Positions 1 to 8,756 of a DNA stretch of 64,000 nucleotides are shown here, in pieces; positions within the stretch are counted from its first letter, which is position 1, and each line of letters begins with the position of its first letter. The position numbers and the translations under genes were made by a program. This DNA comes from Paenibacillus oleatilyticus (lineage in GTDB: Bacteria > Bacillota > Bacilli > Paenibacillales > NBRC-103111), in the NCBI RefSeq assembly GCF_018998565.1, contig NZ_JAHNZO010000026.1, positions 50,958 through 114,957 of the forward strand, in the 5' to 3' direction. The notes under the pieces were generated by a model, which saw only the letters and a list, made by a program, of their open reading frames with translations, did no database searches and was not told the origin of the DNA.

Positions 1-1
1 C

Positions 2-1384
2 GACGTCGACAACATCAGCAGCACGCTGCAGCAAAGCTTGACCCAGCTGATTACGTCTCTGATCACCCTGGTCGGCGTCATCGCAATGATGTTGACGATC
101 AGCCCGATCATGACGCTGATCGTGTTCTTGACGCTGCCGCTCAGTCTGATCGTGACCAAAGCGGTCGCTTCCCGCTCGCAAGGCTACTTCAAGGAGCAGC
201 AAAAAGCGCTCGGCGAGCTCAACGGGCACGTGGAGGAAATGTATACGGGCCACAAAATCGTCAAAGCGTTCGGCCGCGAGCGCCAGTCGGTCGATACGTT
301 CAACGGCATTAACGGGAAGCTGTACGAATCCGGCTGGAAAGCGCAGTTTATTTCCGGCATCATCATGCCGATGATGAGCTTTATCGGCAATGTCGGCTAC
401 GTTCTGGTTAGCGTCGTCGGCGGGCTGCTGGTGACGAAGCGCTCGATCGAGATCGGCGACATTCAGGCGTTTATTCAATATTCCAGGCAATTCTTCATGC
501 CGATTACCCAGCTGGCGACGATTGCCAACGTCATTCAATCGACTATCGCTTCGGCGGAACGCGTGTTCGAGCTGCTGGACGAACCGGAGGAAGACCCGGA
601 GCATGCCGAGGGGAAACGTCTTGGCGCAGCGAAGGGGCAGGTGCGGTTCGAAAGCGTCCGGTTCGGCTACAAGCCGGATGACGTGCTGATCGACAACATG
701 AACATCGACGTTATACCGGGACAGACCATCGCGATCGTTGGCCCGACCGGCGCAGGCAAAACGACACTGATCAACCTGCTGATGCGCTTCTACGAGGTTG
801 GCAACGGCCGGATCACCATCGACGGCACGGATATTACGGAGATGAAGCGCGGCGACCTGCGCAGCTTGTTCGGCATGGTGCTTCAGGACACGTGGCTGTT
901 CAACGGGACGATCCGGGACAACATCGCGTACGGGCGCGAAGGCGCAAGCGAGGAAGAGATCGTGCAGGCCGCGCGGGCCGCGCATGCGGACCATTTTATC
1001 CGGACGCTGCCGGACGGCTACGATACGGTCTTGAACGAGGAAGCGTCGAACATCTCGCAAGGCCAGAAGCAGCTTCTGACCATTGCCCGCGCGATCCTCG
1101 CCGACCCGGCGATTCTGATCCTCGACGAAGCGACCAGCAGCGTCGATACGCGGACGGAGGTTCACATTCAGAAGGCGATGAACGAGCTGATGAAAGGAAG
1201 AACCAGCTTCGTCATCGCGCACCGCTTGTCCACCATACGCGAGGCCGACCTGATTCTCGTCATGAACAAAGGCAGCGTGATCGAGCAGGGTACCCACGAG
1301 GAGCTTCTTGAACAAGGGGGCTTTTACGCCGAGCTGTACCGAAGCCAGTTCACCGGCGGAGGACGGGAACAGGAGGCGGGTTGA
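2..1384 (+). CDS. ABC transporter, fused permease/ATPase (5' partial)
   Basis: C-terminal part of an exporter half-transporter; the reading frame is open from base 2, so the N-terminus lies outside the window. Visible order: the last membrane helices of a type-1 exporter domain (to about residue 180), then the nucleotide-binding domain with Walker A GPTGAGKTT, a variant signature ISQGQ in place of LSGGQ, Walker B LILDEATSSVD and the H-loop IAHRLST. This is the LmrA/YfiC-type multidrug or lipid exporter architecture, acting at the cytoplasmic membrane and normally as a dimer. Such genes often come as two adjacent half-transporters; any partner must be upstream, off-window. Substrate cannot be inferred. 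A terminator follows directly. Confidence 0.9.
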   Translation, partial: DVDNISSTLQQSLTQLITSLITLVGVIAMMLTISPIMTLIVFLTLPLSLIVTKAVASRSQGYFKEQQKALGELNGHVEEMYTGHKIVKAFGRERQSVDTFNGINGKLYESGWKAQFISGIIMPMMSFIGNVGYVLVSVVGGLLVTKRSIEIGDIQAFIQYSRQFFMPITQLATIANVIQSTIASAERVFELLDEPEEDPEHAEGKRLGAAKGQVRFESVRFGYKPDDVLIDNMNIDVIPGQTIAIVGPTGAGKTTLINLLMRFYEVGNGRITIDGTDITEMKRGDLRSLFGMVLQDTWLFNGTIRDNIAYGREGASEEEIVQAARAAHADHFIRTLPDGYDTVLNEEASNISQGQKQLLTIARAILADPAILILDEATSSVDTRTEVHIQKAMNELMKGRTSFVIAHRLSTIREADLILVMNKGSVIEQGTHEELLEQGGFYAELYRSQFTGGGREQEAG

Positions 1385-1408
1385 GCCGGAGGCTCTACCT
1401 GAAGGAAC

Positions 1409-1439
1409 AACCGCAGGCGCGTCCAGCGGTTGTTTTTTT
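1409..1439 (+). terminator. Rho-independent terminator after the ABC exporter
   Basis: AACCGC and GCGGTT arms separated by 11 bases, followed by a run of seven T. A small GAGCC/GGCTC hairpin sits between the stop codon and this terminator. Confidence 0.85.
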
Positions 1440-1549
1440 GCATGGTTCCACGAAATCAAAATCGCGGCACAAGGCTAGAAATCCAGACTTCAAAGTCCTT
1501 TATCTCATTACTAGCTTTGCCTAAATAACGACCGGTAGGTCAGATGTCT

Positions 1550-2635
1550 TTATTTTTTTGCGCTGTTTCCTAAAATAACTTCCGCTATTTTTTTAGCATA
1601 TTGCTCAGATTTAGCCTCATCATAATTACTCAATACCGCAATAGTCAAACGTTCTTCCGGGAAACGCATAAAGTGTGAAGCGTAACCCGCCCAGCCTCCC
1701 GAATGCTCCAAGTAATGACGATTGAATTCTTTGCCAATAGACAAGCCAAAAGCATAATCTTTATTGTTAACAATCGTCTCTCCGGATGGAGAAGTTTTCG
1801 GACCTATTTCGCTCATTCTTTTAACAAGGTCTTTTCCGCCAACCGTACCTGTAGTGAAGTTTTGTCCCCATTTTACGAAGTCCTCAACATGGGTATGAAC
1901 GGCTCCATCGCCCGTATGTTCCCAAGGGCTTTCAAAGATTTCATATGCCCCTAGCATATTCTTCGAGTAGCCGCGAGCAACGGGGAAATTGGTAGGATAG
2001 CGATCCACGATTGAGGTGTCGTTCATGTTTAAAGGCTTAAAAATACGCTCCATCGAAAATTCACGAAGGCTTTTTCCACTAGCTTTTTCTACGACTAAAG
2101 ATAATAAAAAGTATCCGGTATTACTGTAATCATATTTTGTTCCGACCGGAAATTCTGCAATTTGATGATTGTTAAGGTGGTCAAGCGATTGTTCTACAGT
2201 TAATTTATCGGTATATTTAATATTCGCACCTTCAGCCAATTCCATATAATCAACTAATCCGCCAGTGTGATGAATTAGATGTCTTAGTGTCACAGGCTTA
2301 GCATATGTTCCGAGAGAAGGTACATACTTTGAAATGGAATCATCCAGATTCAATTTACCTTCTTGCTCTAGCAGTAAAATTGCAAATGCCGTGAATTGTT
2401 TAGAGGCTGAAGCAATATTAAAAATTGTTTTTGTCGTTATCGGCAGTTTTTCTTCTATCGAATCTAAACCAACTGCTCCTTTATAAGTTGTGCCATCGTC
2501 GAAGCTTGCAATATAAGCATAACCGGGTTCATTTGGTGAGATCTTGTTAAATAATTGTTTAATCGCTTCATCTGTTGCTTGGTTGTATGTAGGGTCTGGC
2601 TGTTGGTTTTGATTATTATTTTGAACAATCGGCAT
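1550..2635 (-). CDS. Serine hydrolase, class C beta-lactamase/DD-peptidase fold
   Basis: About 361 residues. Penicillin-binding-protein-like serine hydrolase with the SxxK nucleophile motif (S76-A-S-K79), a YSN motif equivalent to Tyr-x-Asn, and HSGG near the C-terminus in place of KTG. The start at 2635 is preferred because a GGAGGG ribosome site sits nine bases upstream; the longer start at 2671 has none. With this start there is no signal peptide and the N-terminus is Asn/Gln-rich. The family includes esterases, D-aminopeptidases and beta-lactamase-like proteins, so the substrate is unknown. The gene is clearly more AT-rich than its neighbours, suggesting recent acquisition. Confidence 0.85.
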   Translation of the reverse strand: MPIVQNNNQNQQPDPTYNQATDEAIKQLFNKISPNEPGYAYIASFDDGTTYKGAVGLDSIEEKLPITTKTIFNIASASKQFTAFAILLLEQEGKLNLDDSISKYVPSLGTYAKPVTLRHLIHHTGGLVDYMELAEGANIKYTDKLTVEQSLDHLNNHQIAEFPVGTKYDYSNTGYFLLSLVVEKASGKSLREFSMERIFKPLNMNDTSIVDRYPTNFPVARGYSKNMLGAYEIFESPWEHTGDGAVHTHVEDFVKWGQNFTTGTVGGKDLVKRMSEIGPKTSPSGETIVNNKDYAFGLSIGKEFNRHYLEHSGGWAGYASHFMRFPEERLTIAVLSNYDEAKSEQYAKKIAEVILGNSAKK

Positions 2636-2671
2636 CGAATTTTTTCCCTCCTGCGTTTTTTTCTTGCTCAT

Positions 2672-2964
2672 AGCAAAAAAATCCTTTATTGGGAATACAT
2701 GAAAATTATTAGTACGAGTATTTTATGTAAGAAGTTTCGAAGTTTTTTCGAGCATTCCTATTAAAGGCTCCATCGTTTTAATTCTGCCGCATGATTTCGA
2801 TTTTAGCGCTGTATTTACCTATTGTTACTCGCCAAGTTTTGATGAAACACCCCACATGGGACAATCCCCCGGAGCCGTTTACGCCCTCGAACTGCCCATT
2901 TGTTATCAGCAAACGTGTCCGATGCAGTTGACTTTTGGATAAGCGTATGTTTCAATGAAACTAA
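2672..2964. other. Intergenic region, no gene recognised
   Basis: About 290 bases between the divergent hydrolase and the first TPP aptamer. It must hold the promoter of the thiamine operon; a TTGACT hexamer near 2930 is a possible -35 element but no convincing -10 partner was found. No ORF with a ribosome site was seen. Confidence 0.4.
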
Positions 2965-3050
2965 TTTGCGGGGGGACTACTTGGTAGTTGAGAAGGTTAA
3001 AACCTGACCCTTTGAACCTGTCGGTTAATACCGGCGTAGGGAAGCGAATC
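2965..3050 (+). promoter_or_regulatory. TPP riboswitch 1 (THI-box) of a tandem pair
   Basis: Carries the conserved TPP aptamer blocks in order: GTTGAGA, then ACCTGACCCTTTGAACCTG, then GGTTAATACCGGCGTAGGGA. This matches the pyrimidine-sensor and pyrophosphate-sensor helices of the family. It has its own terminator (3089-3111) and lies upstream of a second aptamer. The expected effect is to stop transcription of thiD-thiM when thiamine pyrophosphate is plentiful. Confidence 0.93.
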
Positions 3051-3088
3051 ATTACATGTCTATATGTATATGATTAGGGCGCTTCCAC

Positions 3089-3111
3089 GAACGAGAGAGC
3101 GTTCTATTTTT
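3089..3111 (+). terminator. Terminator of TPP riboswitch 1
   Basis: GAACG and CGTTC arms with a six-base loop, followed by a T-rich tract. Its place directly behind the first aptamer makes it that aptamer's expression platform. Confidence 0.7.
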
Positions 3112-3140
3112 ATGTGCTAAAACTGAATATGGCTTATTGT

Positions 3141-3222
3141 TTGCAGGGGGACTGTTCGCAGTTGAGAAGGTTAAAACCTGACCCTTTGAACCTGTTAGTT
3201 CATACTGGCGTAGGGAGCAAAT
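3141..3222 (+). promoter_or_regulatory. TPP riboswitch 2 (THI-box) of a tandem pair
   Basis: Second complete aptamer, nearly identical to the first in the conserved blocks (GTTGAGA, ACCCTTTGAACCTG, ACTGGCGTAGGGA) but different in the peripheral helices. Both are in the same orientation ahead of thiD. Confidence 0.93.
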
Positions 3223-3243
3223 AACAATGGATCGTGTTATTTT

Positions 3244-3276
3244 GCCCTTGTCAGAAATAGGATAAGGGCTTTTTAT
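3244..3276 (+). terminator. Terminator of TPP riboswitch 2
   Basis: GCCCTT and AAGGGC arms followed by TTTTT, between the second aptamer and the thiD ribosome site. Confidence 0.8.
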
Positions 3277-3312
3277 TTTGTTAATGTAACAGAGCGGAGA
3301 GGATGGATAGAC

Positions 3313-4137
3313 TTGAAAAAAGTATTGACGATTGCCGGTTCGGATTGCAGCGGAGGCGCCGGCATTCAAGCCGACTTAAAAACGTTCTCGGCGCATGGCG
3401 TTTTTGGCATGAGCGTCATTGTTTCGGTGGTCGCCGAAAATACGAGCCGCGTCATTGACATTCAGGATGTCAGGCCGGATATGATCGAAAAACAAATCGA
3501 TGCCATTTTTGAGGATATTGATGTGGACGCGGTGAAGATCGGTATGCTCTCCCAGCCCGAGTGCATGGAGGCCGTCGCTGGAAAGCTCAAACAATACGCT
3601 CCCGCCAATATTGTTCTCGATCCCGTGATGTATGCCAAAAACGGCTGTCCGCTTATGAATCCCGACGCCATAGACACACTGATCGAAAAGGTGATTCCGT
3701 TCGCCGACGTCCTGACCCCCAATATTCCGGAAGCGGAGAAAATCGCCGGTATGCCGATTCATCATGTCGAAGATATGAAAAAGTCGGCTGAAGCGATTTA
3801 CCGTATGGGTTGCAAAAACGTCCTTGTCAAAGGCGGTCATGCCGCAGGAAGCGCGCTGGACATTTTGTTTGACGGGGAGCGGTTTTATACGTTCGACGCA
3901 CAGCGTATTGATACCAAAAATACGCATGGCACAGGCTGCACTTACTCAGCCGCGATTGCATCAAACCTCGCATTGGGATGCAGCATGCAGGAAGCGGTAC
4001 ATCGGGCAAAGGAATATATCACAACGGCCATTCGGCATTCCTTGGCGATCGGAAAGGGCCACGGCCCGACACATCATTTTTATGAGCTTTACCAAAACGG
4101 ATTAAAGAATGGAGCCGATATCAACAATGGACAATAA
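3313..4137 (+). CDS. thiD: Hydroxymethylpyrimidine (phosphate) kinase ThiD
   Basis: 274 residues, the usual length. Phosphorylates hydroxymethylpyrimidine and its monophosphate in the thiamine pathway (cytoplasmic ribokinase-like fold). Evidence: N-terminal TIAGSDCSGGAGIQAD substrate-binding segment, VLDPVM in the middle, and the C-terminal GTGCTYSAAIA anion-hole motif. The TTG start is chosen because GGAGAGG lies about ten bases upstream and the protein then begins MKKVLTIAGSD as in homologues. It is the first gene behind the two TPP riboswitches and overlaps thiM by 11 bases. A pyridoxal kinase role is possible for this fold, but the context argues for thiamine. Confidence 0.95.
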   Translation: MKKVLTIAGSDCSGGAGIQADLKTFSAHGVFGMSVIVSVVAENTSRVIDIQDVRPDMIEKQIDAIFEDIDVDAVKIGMLSQPECMEAVAGKLKQYAPANIVLDPVMYAKNGCPLMNPDAIDTLIEKVIPFADVLTPNIPEAEKIAGMPIHHVEDMKKSAEAIYRMGCKNVLVKGGHAAGSALDILFDGERFYTFDAQRIDTKNTHGTGCTYSAAIASNLALGCSMQEAVHRAKEYITTAIRHSLAIGKGHGPTHHFYELYQNGLKNGADINNGQ

Positions 4138-4957
4138 CTTAACCTCAAGTATCGGCAATTTAGTGAACAGCGTCCGGCAAGCAAAGCCTTTGGTTCACCA
4201 TCTTACCAATTATGTGACCGTCAACGACTGCGCCAACGTTACGCTGGCCATCGGCGCTTCGCCCATTATGGCTGACGATATTGAGGAAGCCGCTGACATT
4301 ACCGCCATATCCTCCGCGCTTGTGTTGAATATAGGGACGTTGAATAGCCGAACCGTGGAATCTATGCTTGCCGCCGGGAAGAAAGCAAACGAGATGGGCA
4401 TCCCCGTCGTTTTGGACCCCGTGGGCGCAGGCGCGTCGAAGCTTCGCAATCAGACGGTCAGGATGTTGCTTGAACAGTTACAATTCAGCGTCATCCGCGG
4501 CAATATGTCTGAAATTCGTTATATCGCCGGGCTCGGCGCAACAACGAAGGGAGTGGACGCTTCCGAAGCGGATTTGGAAAACAGTCTGCAAAGCGGCATC
4601 GATATTGCGAGCGGATTGGCGAAGCAATATAACTGTGCGGTGGCGATAACTGGTGCGACCGATATCGTATCCGATGGCCGAAGCGTAATTTGTATGGAGA
4701 ACGGGCATCCCATGCTCGGCTCCATAACCGGTACAGGCTGCATGAGTACCTCCCTGATCGGCTCGTTCTGCGGCGTTACGGCGGATTACCGCATGGCGGC
4801 CGTCGCCGGTATTTTGTGCATGGGTATTGCAGGGGAGATTGCTTATGAAACTGCCGGTCAACAAGGAAACGGCAGCTACCGTGTAGCTCTCATCGATGAA
4901 ATAAGCAAAATGAACTCCCAGACGATGCACGAGAGGGCTAAGGTGTATGAAGCCTGA
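4127..4957 (+). CDS. thiM: Hydroxyethylthiazole kinase ThiM
   Basis: 276 residues from the start at 4127 (a start at 4109 is also in frame). Phosphorylates 4-methyl-5-(2-hydroxyethyl)thiazole for thiamine salvage. Motifs: VHHLTNYVTVNDCAN at the N-terminus, VVLDPVGAGAS, and GTGCMSTSLIG with the catalytic Cys region near the C-terminus. It overlaps the end of thiD, so the two are translationally coupled. No thiE, which would join the two products, lies next to this pair, so the enzyme must be encoded elsewhere. Confidence 0.95.
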   Translation: MDNNLTSSIGNLVNSVRQAKPLVHHLTNYVTVNDCANVTLAIGASPIMADDIEEAADITAISSALVLNIGTLNSRTVESMLAAGKKANEMGIPVVLDPVGAGASKLRNQTVRMLLEQLQFSVIRGNMSEIRYIAGLGATTKGVDASEADLENSLQSGIDIASGLAKQYNCAVAITGATDIVSDGRSVICMENGHPMLGSITGTGCMSTSLIGSFCGVTADYRMAAVAGILCMGIAGEIAYETAGQQGNGSYRVALIDEISKMNSQTMHERAKVYEA

Positions 4958-5032
4958 GATGGATTGCAGCCTGGTTGGTTGCGAACGTTCCAGTTAAGGC
5001 TTCGAACCCTGTCGAGGGCTTCCAACAGACTG

Positions 5033-5062
5033 AACCGCAGGCACGCCTTGCGGTTTTTTTTG
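5033..5062 (+). terminator. Terminator of the thiD-thiM operon
   Basis: AACCGCA and TGCGGTT arms with a nine-base loop, followed by a T-run. Confidence 0.85.
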
Positions 5063-5270
5063 TTGTTTCCCGTAGTGCTGTTAGATCCGAAAAAATGTCG
5101 GTGTTCTTCTACAAAGCACTCATCGCGCGGATCTGTTTTCCTAGCAGTAGTCCATGATGAAAGATTCAGCAGAATATATAGAGGAATATCTTAGATTAAG
5201 TAAGGTATAGTAAAATGTGAATTGTATTACAAAAGAACTATTTTTCATTTAATAAATAGGACAAATGGTA

Positions 5271-5276
5271 TATAAT
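5271..5276 (+). promoter_or_regulatory. Probable -10 element of the RCC1-protein gene
   Basis: A perfect TATAAT 30 bases before the start codon in an AT-rich stretch. The best -35 at 17-base spacing is a poor TTTAAT. The remaining bases between 5063 and 5305 show no other feature. Confidence 0.4.
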
Positions 5277-5305
5277 GATCAAAAACAGCAAAGAGGTGTA
5301 ACATC

Positions 5306-6175
5306 TTGGTAAAGAAAAAGAGTATTTTATTGATGGCATTATCTTTTATTGTTTTGAGCATTTTAGTTTTTCCTAGCTTTGCTCAAACGGCAAAAGCAGC
5401 TACGGTAGGAGGGCAGCTAACAGCACCCGAACAAGGCTGGAAGAGGTTTGACGATCATAATCCGTTGATTAAGTATAATGGAACCCCACTGAATCAAAAC
5501 AGCGGACAAGGATTATATAATGACACAGGTTACGGAGTTTCGGGTAAAGATTCGGTTGAGTTTTATTTTACTGGAACGAAAATGAGATTTATCGGCGCTA
5601 ATTATAATAATAGAAACGCGTCGGCAAATATTGAAGTGTATATCGACGGCTCCTTAAAAGGAAGTTTTTCGCAGTATTCTTCGAGTTTTATAGCTCAAGT
5701 ATTAAATTTTGAGGTTACAGGTTTAAGCGATGCTAAACATAAAGTCAAAGTGCAGTCAAATGATGAAGGGCTATTCGTCATTGACGCTATTGATATCAGT
5801 GAAACAGGGGATCTCGTTGCTCCTGATGTCACTCCTACTCCTATCCCCACTCCTACTTCCACAAAATTATTTGTGGGGGAAAACTCGATGTATCTTTTGG
5901 ATGCAAACGGCGAGGTATGGTCTTGGGGAAGCAACGATTATGGACAACTAGGTCTTGGCGACACAACGAAAAGAACGGTGAAAACCAAAATTCCAGGCTT
6001 AACTGGCGTCACGGATATTGTTGTGAAAGATAACTTTGTTATCGCCCTGAAAAGTGACGGCAAGGTTTACGGTTGGGGAAATAATACGTCCGGAGTACTC
6101 GGAGCTGTAGGGGAAATCGTAAAACAGCCGGTTAATTTTGAAAATAATATCACCGCAATTGATGGGACTAATTAA
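5306..6175 (+). CDS. Secreted protein with RCC1-type repeats, apparently truncated
   Basis: 289 residues. TTG start with an AGAGGTG ribosome site. A signal peptide (about 1-31, ending AKA) is followed by a beta-sandwich-like region (about 35-170), a Pro/Thr linker (VTPTPIPTPTS), and two RCC1-like units with WSWGSNDYGQLGLGD and YGWGNNTSGVLGA. RCC1 propellers normally have about seven blades; only two are present before the stop, so this is either a C-terminally shortened gene or one needing assembly with another chain. The AT-rich composition differs from the flanking genes. A cell-surface or binding role is an inference only. Confidence 0.75.
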   Translation: MVKKKSILLMALSFIVLSILVFPSFAQTAKAATVGGQLTAPEQGWKRFDDHNPLIKYNGTPLNQNSGQGLYNDTGYGVSGKDSVEFYFTGTKMRFIGANYNNRNASANIEVYIDGSLKGSFSQYSSSFIAQVLNFEVTGLSDAKHKVKVQSNDEGLFVIDAIDISETGDLVAPDVTPTPIPTPTSTKLFVGENSMYLLDANGEVWSWGSNDYGQLGLGDTTKRTVKTKIPGLTGVTDIVVKDNFVIALKSDGKVYGWGNNTSGVLGAVGEIVKQPVNFENNITAIDGTN

Positions 6176-6186
6176 ATAATAGGGCT

Positions 6187-6222
6187 AAAGATGACTTCTA
6201 AATACAGGAGTCATCTTTTTTT
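6187..6222 (+). terminator. Terminator after the RCC1-repeat gene
   Basis: AAAGATGACT and AGTCATCTTT arms, 12-base loop, then T-run. Confidence 0.85.
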
Positions 6223-6238
6223 CAGTGCCGCCAAATCA

Positions 6239-6271
6239 CCCGCCGTTCCCGAAGAGGAGCGGCGGGCTTTT
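6239..6271. terminator. Second hairpin between convergent genes
   Basis: CCCGCCG and CGGCGGG arms followed by CTTTT on the plus strand. It lies 17 bases past the stop of the minus-strand MocR gene and may serve both directions. Confidence 0.6.
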
Positions 6272-6287
6272 GACCGTACGCAGCGCA

Positions 6288-7703
6288 TCAGGTCAAGGAG
6301 CGCAGCAGCCCGGCCAGCAGCCGGACTCCTTCGCGCAGCTGGTTTTCATTGGCGTAGGAGTAGCTCAAGCGAATCCGGTCGTCGAATTCCGCGAGCGGAT
6401 CACAGATTGTGCCGGGTACGAACGTGAGCGACTGCTCAATACCCTTCGCCAGGAGCGTTCCTGCTTTGACCCGGTCGGGCAGCTTGATCCATAAGTTCAA
6501 GCCGCCCGCGGGCTTGGTCCACGACAAGCCGGTGCCGGACAGCGCTTCCTCCATAATGCTCATCCGCACATGCAGCGCGATGCGGAGCTTCTCCAGGTGC
6601 CGCTGCATCCGGTCGGAGAAGAAGAGGAGCAGAAAAATCTTTTGATTCAACAGCGGCGTGCCGTTATCGGCGAGCGACTTGGCGGTCAGCAGATTGCCGA
6701 TGACCGGCTGTCGGGCTGCCACGGCGGCGATGCGCAAGCCGGGGGCGATATACTTGCTGAAGCTGCGAATGTAGGCGACATAGCCCTCCGTATCATAGGC
6801 GAACAGCGGTGGCGGCGGTGGCTGCTTGAAGTAAATGTCGTGAAACGCATCGTCCTCCACCAGAAGACAGCGGTGCTCTGCCGCCAGCTCGACCAGGCGC
6901 TTCCGCTGCTCTGCGGACACGGTATAGCCCGTCGGGTTGTGAAATGTCGGGTTGAGATAAAAGAAGCGGGGCTTGCGCTCCTTCATCAGCTTGGCTACCT
7001 GCTCCAAATCATAGCCGTGCGGATGGATCTCCACAGAGGCAAGCTGCGCGCCGTAGCTGCGGAAAATATCCATCGCCGCGCCATAGGTCGGACGTTCTAC
7101 AAGCACGACATCCCGCGGCTTGAGCAGCGTCTTGGCCAGCAGGTCCAGCGCTTGCTGCGCCCCGGAAGTGATCAGCAGCTCACCGGGCGTAAGAGCGAGG
7201 CGGTGCTCGGCCGCCAAGTACTCGGTCATCGCCTCGCGAAGCTCTTGATCACCTTGGACAGGCGCGTAGGTTCCGAGCACTTTGGGATACAGATCGAAGG
7301 CTTGCTTGACGTAGGCCGAAAGGTACTGATTCGGCAGCAGATTCGGATCGAGCAGCGCCTGGGAGAACTGATAAACCACCGGAACCCGCTGGATGTCCGA
7401 TAGTGGATTTTGCTGAATATGAGAATGTACGGCAGGCATCGCCGTCAGGTCGGACGGCAAGCTGCCGGTGTTGAGATAATAGCCGGATTTGTCTTTCACG
7501 TACGCTTTGCCGCTCTGCTTCAGCAGCTGGTAGGCTTTGAACACGGTCAGCCGGTGAACGCCCAGCTCCTGGGCGAGCTCGCGGATCGAAGGAAGCTTGC
7601 CGAGCTCGTTCCATTCCCCTCGGTCGATCCGTTTCAGGATGTCGTCGCAGACGCTCTCGTACAGCCGGGCAGGCTGGGCGGCGGATGGGTAAATTTTGTT
7701 CAC
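6288..7703 (-). CDS. MocR/GntR-family regulator with aminotransferase domain
   Basis: 471 residues from the GTG at 7703, placed ten bases after an AAAGGAG site (a GTG at 7712 is too close). N-terminal GntR winged helix (about 10-75, LPSIRELAQELGVHRLTVFKAY), linker, then a fold-type I aminotransferase-like domain with NPTFHNPTGY and the PLP lysine in RSFSKYIAPGLR. These chimeric regulators use PLP adducts as effectors and usually control a neighbouring transport or metabolic gene. It is divergent from an EamA transporter, with a direct repeat in the shared promoter region, so that transporter is the likely target. The effector is unknown. Confidence 0.9.
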   Translation of the reverse strand: MNKIYPSAAQPARLYESVCDDILKRIDRGEWNELGKLPSIRELAQELGVHRLTVFKAYQLLKQSGKAYVKDKSGYYLNTGSLPSDLTAMPAVHSHIQQNPLSDIQRVPVVYQFSQALLDPNLLPNQYLSAYVKQAFDLYPKVLGTYAPVQGDQELREAMTEYLAAEHRLALTPGELLITSGAQQALDLLAKTLLKPRDVVLVERPTYGAAMDIFRSYGAQLASVEIHPHGYDLEQVAKLMKERKPRFFYLNPTFHNPTGYTVSAEQRKRLVELAAEHRCLLVEDDAFHDIYFKQPPPPPLFAYDTEGYVAYIRSFSKYIAPGLRIAAVAARQPVIGNLLTAKSLADNGTPLLNQKIFLLLFFSDRMQRHLEKLRIALHVRMSIMEEALSGTGLSWTKPAGGLNLWIKLPDRVKAGTLLAKGIEQSLTFVPGTICDPLAEFDDRIRLSYSYANENQLREGVRLLAGLLRSLT

Positions 7704-7751
7704 GCGTCGCACGCTCCTTTCTTGATCTCCATTGTAGCACTTTTTTTCGTC

Positions 7752-7780
7752 ATCTGTTCTGCGATGATTGATCTGTTCTG
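7752..7780. promoter_or_regulatory. Candidate MocR operator: direct repeat
   Basis: ATCTGTTCTG occurs twice in the same orientation (7752-7761 and 7771-7780), 19 bases apart start to start. It overlaps the probable -35 region of the EamA gene (TTGATC near 7768, TATGAT at 7793-7798). Direct-repeat operators are known for the MocR regulators GabR and PdxR. Confidence 0.5.
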
Positions 7781-7823
7781 TGCCCCTTCTTCTATGATGG
7801 AGAAATAGAAGGAGGAGAGAGAC

Positions 7824-8756
7824 ATGGTGTGGTTAGGCTATACGGTGATGTGTTTGATTTTCGGCACGACGTTTTTGATGATTAAGGTAGGGATCGACGC
7901 GGGACTTTCTCCGTTCTTCTCGGCCGGCATGCGGTTCCTGTTGGCGGGCGCGATTATCTTTGTCTGGGCGTTGGCCACGGGAAAAGTGCGCTTCTCGCTA
8001 TTGTGGCGCAAGGACCTGCTGCCGACAGGGATCGGGCTGACATTCGGCACGTTTGCGACGCTGTATTGGGCCGAGCAGTATGTAAGCTCCGGACTGGCGG
8101 CGATTTTATCTGCGACGGGGCCGATTTTCCTATTGCTGATTCAAAGCATCGTACTGCGGAACAAGGCAAGCCGCAGCTCCGTCATCGGGTGCGTGCTCGG
8201 CTTTGCGGGAGTGGGGCTGCTGGTAGCGCCGAACCTGTCCGTAGAGACGAATCTGTTCTGGGTGGTGGGCTGCGGCGCGATTCTGATCGGGGAGCTGTCC
8301 TATGCGTCGGGCGCGCTTTATGCCAAGCGGGCGCTTGTGCGGTACCCGGAGACGTCGCCGTTGGCGTTGAACGCCATACAAATGATGCACGGGGGAATTC
8401 TGCTGCTCGTTCTGTCCCTGTTCACGGAACGCGAGCCGTTGAACGCCTTGGCAACGGGACAGGGAATCGGAGCGCTGCTGTATTTGACCGTGGTCGGGTC
8501 GATGATGGGCCACAGCTTGTTTTACTGGCTCGTGGCGAAGACGAATCCGTTCTTCCCGACAACGTGGCTCTATATTTCGCCGTTAATCGCCTTTGCGTTA
8601 GGCGCTCTGCTGTACGGAGAAGCGGTCACTTGGGAGGCCGTCGCGGGAGGGATCACGATCATCGTCGGCATTCTGCTGGTGAACCTCAACGCGATCCGCG
8701 GGGCAAGGTCGGCCAGGAGGTCGCGAGGAGCGGTTCAAGCGAAGCAGGCGGGGTAA
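7824..8756 (+). CDS. EamA/DMT-family transporter
   Basis: 310 residues, about ten predicted membrane helices in two EamA repeats, the usual size for drug/metabolite transporters. The second repeat contains GSMMGHSLFYWLVAKTNPF and ISPLIAFALGALLYGEAVTW, typical of the family. The start has an AGGAGGA site. It is divergent from the MocR regulator and probably under its control. Members move amino acids, nucleotide bases or small metabolites, usually outward; the substrate here is unknown. Confidence 0.9.
   Translation: MVWLGYTVMCLIFGTTFLMIKVGIDAGLSPFFSAGMRFLLAGAIIFVWALATGKVRFSLLWRKDLLPTGIGLTFGTFATLYWAEQYVSSGLAAILSATGPIFLLLIQSIVLRNKASRSSVIGCVLGFAGVGLLVAPNLSVETNLFWVVGCGAILIGELSYASGALYAKRALVRYPETSPLALNAIQMMHGGILLLVLSLFTEREPLNALATGQGIGALLYLTVVGSMMGHSLFYWLVAKTNPFFPTTWLYISPLIAFALGALLYGEAVTWEAVAGGITIIVGILLVNLNAIRGARSARRSRGAVQAKQAG

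Noticed and set aside
6570..7403. Long plus-strand ORF opposite the MocR gene
   Set aside because: Mirror ORF of a high-GC coding region, Arg/His/Gln-rich, no ribosome site.
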